The position numbers and the translations under genes were made by a program. Below are positions 56,538 to 64,000 of a DNA stretch of 64,000 nucleotides, piece by piece. Every line of letters begins with the position of its first letter. Positions within the stretch are counted from its first letter, which is position 1. Source of the DNA: Ceratothoa steindachneri (lineage: Eukaryota; Arthropoda; Malacostraca; Isopoda; Cymothoidae); contig OZ018321.1 in NCBI GenBank assembly GCA_963969495.1, positions 67,469,035 to 67,533,034 on the forward strand. The letters are read 5' to 3'. Below the pieces are notes generated by a model, which saw only the letters and a program-made list of their open reading frames with translations, was not told the DNA's origin and did not search any database.

Positions 56538-58069
56538 AAAAATATAAAAATTATCCATGCCGACTTAATTATTGGGTATCACGATCAAGATGAAGAAAAA
56601 GAAGTCAGTCTCTGATTAAAAAATAACAAGTTTTTCTATTGCATTCTTCGCCAGTATTTGCCTTCACTGACCACATTTATTAACTAATTCAAAGCTTGAG
56701 AGAAGGTGCATCTTCAATGCATGTTTGAAGGAACTTAGAGAGGGGCCTTAGCATAGGCAAACAAGCAGGTAGATCTTTCCATATTTCCTAGACTAAGTAT
56801 CGAGAAATACATTTACCAGAGCATAAGTGTAGCGTTATCAACTGTAGAGATATTGTCAGGAAGTAGTAGAGGGAGTATGGAGCCCCAGCATTTAATGTTA
56901 TATAGGCAACAGGGAAAACCTTGAAGATGATTTCGTATCGAATGAACAAACAGTGCACCGCACAATGCGAACGTCCCTTACAGAAAAGCAAAAGCACACG
57001 AGCCCTCATGTTTTTGCGTAGATGGACGCAGCGAGGATGATTTTCAGACGTTAGCTCTATGATAGATTACAAAAGTCTGAATATAATATGTGATAAATAG
57101 GAAAAAGGGATATTAGAGGTTTCAATGTTAATATAAGAAGTAGTAGTTTTACAATGAGACATATCCAACTGAGGACTCATGAATAATTTTTTTTGAGAGC
57201 AATTCAATGATAATGATATAAGTGGATAGTAAATTTCTAGGAGGCTCAAAAATTGAACCTAGGAAAAAAAAAGAGATTTAGATCCACATAACTTCATCAT
57301 ATAAATTAAATAATACACCAAAACTACGAATAAGAATAACAAGGGGTAAAACAGAAATATGAAAGAGCAGGTGGATAATGGAATCAGTATTTAAAGGACT
57401 TTTGATGGGGAATGGGTGTTTCGATATTCGGTGGTTGGTTGCTGGGGAGTTTGGGGAGAGCTTAAGTTTCCTAATAAGTCAAATAGCCTTGTATTTTAAA
57501 TCGAATGATACTACACTAGAACCAGATGTAGGGTAAAAAAATGGGTAAATGTTTGCCGAGACGTGGAAGGATAAAGGTTCGGGCAAGACGCAAAGGGAAT
57601 TTACCCGGTTGCTACGAATAGAGCCAATGGGTAACCTAGAACGAATATACTCATAAACTATCTAATAAGAGAGCAAAGAAGAGGATGGGTACAGCAGGAA
57701 ATAATGGGAAGATACTTTGTTCAAAAAAGGAAGATATATTACAAAGAAGATTCAACAAACTGTGTCGATGGTTTTTGTTATCCGGACGAATATAACAAGT
57801 GTGAGTTTCACGGCTGGATTTCAGGAAGCCGATTGATCGTAAGGGTGACCGAAAATGGAGTTCATAGTACACTGCGGTGTCTGATGCTTTCACTGCTCCA
57901 CGAGTACTGGTGCTCAAAGTCGTTTTCAGCCTACTCGTATGCGTTTCTTGGAATTTGGATTAGACCTTGGAAACCAAAACGCTTGGGGTCGCCGAAATGT
58001 GATGAAGAGAATAGGACCATGGACTTCGAGGCAGGAGACGTGGATCCTAGATTATGACGAATAACAATA
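56538..58069. other. non-coding stretch
   Basis: No gene recognised. The longest open frame, 57704-58057 on the plus strand (117 codons), has several Cys and Trp residues but no domain I can name, and lies directly before the piggyBac end. Overlapping minus-strand frames make it uncertain. Confidence 0.4.
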
Positions 58070-60697
58070 TTAACCTTCCTCAGGCTCGCCTGGGTCTGAC
58101 AGATCTAGGGTGTACCTTAGCATGCTTTAGTACATTAACTTCTAGATGTGTGGGACCCCTCTTCTACCTTAATGTGCCCATGAAAAGTGTAGGGGTGTTA
58201 GTTTGAGATTACTCTTTGTTTCTCCGTTATAGTGCCGCAAAATTGCAGCCTGGTCTGTGAGACCCAGGTGTATCTAAATAGGATGGTGTACGGTTCTATG
58301 ATACATAGGAGTACTCATGGCAATGGTGATTTATGAGTGTCTAAAATTATAGGTAACTGAAAAGATTGTGGTTGTTGCTTATGAATATGAATTATTATTG
58401 TGTACATGATTCATATTGTCACTGCCTGTTTTACGAATGTGTTTTATTTTCGATTACAGGTTATGTGATCCTGATAAAAACAATGAATATATAAAAATAA
58501 CTGTAGTGAAAACAAATGAAAAGTTGATGAATGTCTTTATACAATATATGTTTAGATGAGTGCTAATATTTTCTTTTTCTTTCTAAGTAATATAAATAAC
58601 TTCCGAGAGGCAATAAATAAACAATATAAATACAGACATAATAAATAATAATAAATAAAAATGGCATCTAGAAAAGAAAGTAATGGTTGAGATGAGAAAT
58701 CTATTGTTATGAGTGATGTTAAAGATGAGTTAAATATTGAAACAGATCATGGCAGTGATAATATAGTCAAATATATACCTACACAAGCTGATCTATTAGA
58801 AAGTGACAGTGATGATGAAATTCATCAACATGTCCCAGAGATGAAGATGAAATGACCTTCATTCAAGTAATCACCTAGGAAACTTCTACAATTACTCATT
58901 GCAGCTGTACTGACAGTACAGCTGCAGATCCTGCTCCAGAGTACTGTTCACTTTCATCGAGTGAACAAGAAAAATCGAGCATGATGGTCAAGTTTAGCAG
59001 GAAACAATTACGTAGGAAAAAATGGCAATTCCTGGTCAACTACTGCAGCAACCAGATGGTTTACCAGAACCCCCTTACGCAACATTTTTCCAACCATCAC
59101 ACAGGGCCCTGTGTGTTGCCACAATGGACATTGGCATCATTACCTTGCAAATGTTTTAGTTTCTGTTTGATAACACCATGATTAAAGAAATAGTAAAATG
59201 GACACATGAATTCATAGAAAGGTTGAGTGCAGCATACAAAAATAAGAAAATCCCAACAATCGATAAGACCAACTATAATGAAATAATGGCACTCATTGGG
59301 ATCCTTATTATGCCAGAGCTTAAACATAACAATCATGTGCCAACAAAAGCGATGTTTTCTAGAAGTATTTGACTTTCATTCTAGAGAGCTGCAGTGGGCA
59401 AACGTTGCTTATACTTTATTTTACGAGCTTTACGATTTAACAATATGGACGCACGAGAAGAAAGGAGGAAGACAGATAGAGGGATCTTGGTCAGATTAAT
59501 CAGCAACTGCAAAACTCATTACTCCCCATACATAAACATAACAATTGATGAGTAGTTGCTCGGGTTTAGGAGAAGATGTCTCTTCAGGATGTATATTGAC
59601 AACAAGCCAAATACGGCATAAAGTTGATCATGGTTTGTGATTCAAAGACACACTATATGTTGAACGCAGTGCCATATCTGGCGAAGCATACCCAACCACC
59701 ACATGGTTTATTATTAGGACATTTTGTCACCACAGAACTTATAATCCCCTATGCCAACAGCAAAAGAACTATCACAGGTGAAAATTAGTTTACATTTGTT
59801 CCATTTGTAAATGACATACTCAAGAACTACAGTCTGACATATGTAGGAACAATACGGCTGAACAAGAAAGAGATACCGCTACAAAGCACATTTGTGTTTA
59901 ATAAAAATATATCTATTGTTAACTACACAAAAAGAAAAAAGTTCTAGCAAGAAACGTGTCTGAGTGCTGTCTTCCATGCATTACTAGCATGTCATCACGG
60001 AGTAATTAAAGCCAAACATCATCATGTCTTACAATGCCACGAAAGGGGGTTGTTGGCACATTCGACCAGATGTGTGCCTGTTCATCATATAGCCGAATAA
60101 AGAAACAATGGCTCATTGCTGTGTTTTATGGAATGGTAAATAATGCAGGTGTCAATTCCTACATTATCTTGAATGAGGAGCGTGTAAGAGCTGGTAATAA
60201 GGCCATAGACAGACACAGTTTCCAAAACAATCTGGCACGTGAGTTGATCAATCCCTGGCTTAAGAATGGCTTGAATTCCAAAGGCAACAACGACGGATTA
60301 AAATGATCATCACATCAGTCTTTTCTGATCCCAACTTGCCAAGAAGGATTGCTTCTGAAGAAGTCTTCCATCTCTCCTGCCAAGAAGGATATAGGAGATG
60401 AGGAGGTCACCAGTTATGGGTTACCCGATTTTATAGGCATAAGGGAAACGACAATTGGTTAAGAAATTGTTAGTAGAGACGTAAGAGTTGTCATTTAACG
60501 TTGAGGCAGGAAGGGCACGTTACCGTTACCTTTATAGCGTGATGTAGAGACGACAACGAGTTACTACTTTATGGTTGGGGAAAAAAGGCCGTCCAGGAAT
60601 TCCACCTATGGTACAGACGGGCAAAGGTGACAGTTCCAGTTATGGCTAAAAAAATGACGCGGATATTTCGAGAGGTCCCTACTGTCCTCAGGGTTAA
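58070..60697 (+). mobile_element. piggyBac-like DNA transposon remnant
   Basis: The decayed transposase is bracketed by TTAA at 58070-58073 followed by CCTTCCTCAGG, and by CCTCAGGG before TTAA at 60694-60697, giving a 2.6-kb unit of the usual piggyBac length. TTAA is the family's target duplication. The terminal repeats agree only over the first few bases by eye, so the ends are probable rather than proven. Confidence 0.6.
58672..60306 (+). pseudogene. piggyBac-like transposase pseudogene
   Basis: A DDD transposase broken by at least ten stops and frameshifts. In order: an acidic N-terminus (DELNIETDHGSDN, about 58720), IVKWTHEFI (about 59187), EIMALIGILIMPELKHN (about 59280), ITIDE then LLGFRRRC (first catalytic Asp; 59541-59552 and on), MVCDSKTHYMLNA (second Asp, about 59630), a TGEN-stop-FTF remnant of DNWFTS (about 59776), YVGTIRLNKKEIP (about 59838) and GVVGTFDQM (60043-60070), where the third Asp of GGVDTVDQM has become Gly. 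Then WLIAVFYGMVNNAGVNSYII. The C-terminal cysteine-rich domain is not evident. It is dead. Confidence 0.88.
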
Positions 60698-61339
60698 GTG
60701 ATAGGTAGTGTTAAGTTTGTATCTGACTCTAAATGATACTTGAATAATATATTGGCTTGACTGAGCTTAACGAAGGCTTGTGATAGAGAAAGAACTGAGA
60801 GGAATCACGTGAAAATTCTAAGGGTTTAATTCCAAATAAACCAAACTGACAAGCAAGATAAAATGAGGCTCGTGTTTACAAGGAAATTACTTACTACCAG
60901 TCACGAAAGCGAGAGTAACGAGAACAAGACTTGTTTGGTTTAGAGGTGAGCTTTTTTTGGTAAAAGAAACGTAATTAATGACGGGGCGACTCTGAGATCA
61001 AGAGTTAGAATCAAGAATGAGTTTGCGTTCTCCATTTTTCTTCTATAGGTAACGCAGGGAAATGTCGTGGCCTCTTCCTGCCTCTAAGGCACACCGTTTT
61101 TAGCTCTGACCGCAGGCCTGGATTTCCTCAACCGAGGTTAATCCCTTGTCTTGTGGTCATGGAGCCATCGCGTCTAAAAATAAGGTTTTCTCGATATAAA
61201 TTTTATAACACCTGACGAGATGATATCTGTCTCGTCTTAATCCCCTTTCCAGACAACAAGTGTTCGTTTTTATTCCACTGTTGCCAAATTTTTATTGATA
61301 TCCAAATTCACGGCTTTCCGTTTAATTCTTGACAGGTCT

Positions 61340-61399
<60 letters not shown>

Positions 61400-62848
61400 G
61401 TGTAGAAATTTTATACAAGTTTCACTATTCTTGCGAGGTGCTTTGCTGGTGCAATTTTAATGCCACGGCCACGCTCTCCACAAGTACAGAAAAACCAAAT
61501 TCAGGTCCATCAGCTACCAGAAGCCAGTGTGTTTGGAGCACAGCCGTTTCCTTTGCATAGACTGCAAGTACACTAAAGTAAGAAAAATTCATTGAACAGG
61601 TCTCATATAGTGACAAAAATATGGTTATGATAGGTCTCATGTCCACTGAAATACGCATACATGATGCATAAACAGTCCTATATACTATACCAGTAGTGCC
61701 TGAATGAACCTTGATGTTTTTTGACAAAAATCGCAAAAAATAACAGTAAAAATCCCACTAATATTTGTGCTCCTCCCTTGCAGGTTGTGTTTTTTTTGTC
61801 TGTCAGTCGACCCTCACACCATGCTGTACATCCATTAGTTAATGTCTGACATAAGTATTAGAAGGTTATTGTTATTTATTTATGTGTGCGGCTAATGGAA
61901 AACAAAAGAAAAAGTCCCTTTAATGAACCACGGTGAATTGTGATAAGATGATAAATGGTTATTGTATTGATGGTTTCCCATGGTTCAAATCACTTACAAG
62001 TGCCTTTGAATGGCTAAATAAGGCTACTGCCACTAAATGGCGCCATCTAGCCCCAAACCGATGGCAGAGTGAAATCTCCAGAGTGAATAACAATATGTTC
62101 CATAGTCATATGGGTCATTTCATAGGTCTAAATGAGTACGATTGAACTTTAATCCTTCGAAAAAAAGCGACGCGTAGACCTGGCGCTTCGCCCCAGAAAA
62201 AAAACATTCAGTTTTTCATTATAATTTTTTTTAATAAATCTAGTAGATATATATTGTTTAAATTAAACCACAGTAACTGTATTACGTTGTATTTATAAGT
62301 CCATACTTACTGTAGATACTAAGGAATTCATTAAATAAAACACATTTTGAAGGTAATTGAAATAATAAGACCTGTGATTATGACAGCGTTCTGATATACC
62401 ATATTATTCTATGGAATTTGCACTTAAGATTATCTCTGATCTTTATCCATTCCTATACTTGGCTACTTAATTAAAACGATCTTCTTTCTCTCACTTTTTC
62501 TTCTTTTGCCTCTTTTACACTATTCTCCCCTTTTTTCGTTTTTTTCCCTGAGCTCGCAGCAAGGGGGTTTCAGATATATAATAGAATAAGCAACCATACT
62601 GCAGCTGACATCGCGGTGAATGAGTGTCCTTCCTACTCACAGGAGGATCTGCGGCTATAGATCTTCCACATATTTTCACTTTCCCTAGCTTAACCCTTTC
62701 CAGATCGCAACTTGCTAACTCTCTGAGATATGCTCTTGTTGGTTTTCGTGTTAAATTAACAAATTCTTTCTTGTGCCACCTATCACACCAGCGATATGTA
62801 CGCCGGCAGTAACCGAAGTAATTAACAAGCGGTCTTTCTTTTCTACAG
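60698..62848. other. non-coding stretch, likely intronic
   Basis: No exon recognised. Contains a TA microsatellite (61343-61398). A 103-codon minus-strand frame at 61425-61736 and a 70-codon plus-strand frame at 61933-62145 lack recognised motifs and splice context. The right end provides the polypyrimidine tract and acceptor for the exon at 62849. Confidence 0.5.
61343..61398. repeat. (TA)n microsatellite
   Basis: About 55 bases of uninterrupted alternating T and A, the second such tract in the window. Confidence 0.98.
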
Positions 62849-62962
62849 AGCCAGTTCAAAATCTTCTTATTGAGGACTTACAGGGAAGACCTATTCATAA
62901 TGGCGAGGCTGGGCCGTTCGTCGAAGGGGGTCGGATGACCTTAGCGTGCGTGGCAATCGGAG
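62849..62962 (+). CDS. internal exon of an Ig-superfamily protein, Sidestep-like
   Basis: A 114-bp exon between a strong acceptor (TCTTTCTTTTCTACAG ending at 62848) and a consensus donor (GAG then GTAAGA at 62963). Both junctions are phase 1, typical of Ig-domain exons. It encodes PVQNLLIEDLQGRPIHN then GEAGPFVEGGRMTLACVAIG. GPF.EG...L.C...GG is the B-strand cysteine region of an Ig domain of the kind found in arthropod Sidestep and related cell-adhesion proteins; a Trp-bearing exon should follow beyond this window. No stop or frameshift. Family assignment is from pattern memory; other Ig proteins (nephrin-like) are possible. Neighbouring exons were not found, implying large introns. Confidence 0.7.
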
Positions 62963-64000
62963 GTAAGAAGAAGGACTCTTATGCTAAAGGCACCAGATAT
63001 CTGCGAGGCAAATTACGTTGGAATAAATCATAATAAATGAAAACGTATTTCTGAAATTAGATCACACGAACTTTAGGTAGAGATTTCGAACGATTATTGA
63101 AGTTCCATGAGGGAGAAAGATATAATAAATTGCCTTTAATTTGAGATTAACGAATAAGAGATATGTTTAAGTAGGCAGTGAGCTTTTAAGTTATTCTATC
63201 ATCTACATTTGTTAAGGATCCAAAATATTGTGCTGCAGGAACTAAATACGAAATTCCATGTTACTATTATTGTTGCTACTGCTGTGATTTTAAACTTGAA
63301 TAGACAGAATGATACCGAAGTGTGTATTGTCTTTACTGGTAAGTGTTTTGCGATAGAATAGTAATCAGCTTTGTGTCGTCGGTTACTGTATCAATTCTGG
63401 ACGGTGGACATTCATACTTTAAGTGGAGGAAATCTCTTATATCTCTTTGATTCCAATGAACTTCATTTGTTTCGATTTATCTTCGGCTGCTTTTACCTTA
63501 CCCTTCTTTCCTTGCCAATGAGCCATTCATAATAGGAGTTAAAGCTTAAAATCGCTCGTTCCTTTCCTCTTCCTTACCTCAGTACGAAGAATTTTAGTTC
63601 TTTGCGAGATTATGGCAGTTTCACCAAAGTTACCTCCCGTTTTAATTTTAAGCGTTCCTTGGATTGGATCCTGGAATCTTAGGATCTTGCGACTTAAAGG
63701 AAATACAATGGAGTCTAAAGAGTTTAAACACGACTTTCTTGATGCGAATCAGAACTAGGTAGATAATTTTGTAGTTTGTAGCAACCACAATTCAATTTGA
63801 TATACAAGTTCCAATCCTCACCATTGATGCTTTTCTAGCATCTGAAATCTGGCTTATTTGAACGACTCTTTAAGGCCCTAGTTTGAATATAGAGATCCTC
63901 TTGACTACTGTGATCCCTTGAGTAAATAATTTAATACTTTGAGTACATACCATAATCCTTTGAATGCAAAATCTAATAATTTAGAACATACAGAAATCAC
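62963..64000 (+). other. intron sequence downstream of the Ig exon
   Basis: Begins with GTAAGAAG. No further exon or element recognised to the window end; AT-rich with a pyrimidine-rich patch near 63480-63580. Confidence 0.5.

Noticed and set aside
57704..58057. 117-codon frame as part of the piggyBac element
   Set aside because: It ends just before the candidate TTAA terminus and has no transposase motif.
61425..61736. 103-codon minus-strand open frame as a gene
   Set aside because: No recognised domain, no splice context, adjacent to a microsatellite; insufficient support.

Overview
This is eukaryotic, gene-poor, transposon-rich DNA, most likely from an arthropod (perhaps a crustacean or chelicerate; the species cannot be told). 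There are no operons, ribosome binding sites or CRISPR arrays. The background is AT-rich with TA microsatellites, and nearly all recognisable coding sequence belongs to transposable elements carrying stops and frameshifts. The one convincing host feature is a spliced exon at 62849-62962 encoding part of an immunoglobulin domain of the Sidestep-like type, so at least the right end lies in introns of a host gene on the + strand.

Layout. 2.6-4.6 kb: a 5' fragment of an I-type non-LTR element, then an antisense Gypsy gag-protease remnant. 6.0-6.9 kb: a 68-bp hairpin-forming tandem array followed by a degenerate longer array. 8.9-10.1 kb: a decayed I-type copy. 10.7-11.5 kb: a decayed antisense member of an uncharacterised repetitive protein family. 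13.9-14.8 kb: an RT/RNase H fragment of unassigned clade. 14.8-21.8 kb: a Jockey-superfamily non-LTR element (called C here) split by a nearly complete I-type element (copy 1, 16089-21500) with a perfect 14-bp target-site duplication. 21.9-23.5 kb: another decayed non-LTR RT. 24.9-26.1 kb: a candidate solo LTR with a CCAAT/GC/TATA promoter. 26.9-27.5 kb: a Tc1-like remnant. 33.2-34.5 kb: a decayed I-type copy.

The largest structure is a nested cluster at 36.6-56.5 kb. An antisense non-LTR element (called B here) is split twice. A 7.7-kb Gypsy-class LTR element (47184-54897, 5-bp duplication CCCGG) interrupts its ORF1. A 6.9-kb I-type element (copy 2, 37998-44869, 13-bp duplication with one mismatch) interrupts its reverse transcriptase. 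A third I-type copy, truncated at its 5' end, sits at 55739-56523 in the tail of a related element. The Gypsy element has its integrase upstream of its reverse transcriptase, the rare Gmr1-like order. A piggyBac pseudogene follows at 58.1-60.7 kb, then the Ig exon.

The I-type family is the unifying player: two near-complete copies and at least four fragments share a 5' end beginning CCCGTAA and a 3' terminal stem-loop. They are GC-rich against an AT-rich background. Most of the window records element-into-element insertion rather than host gene function.
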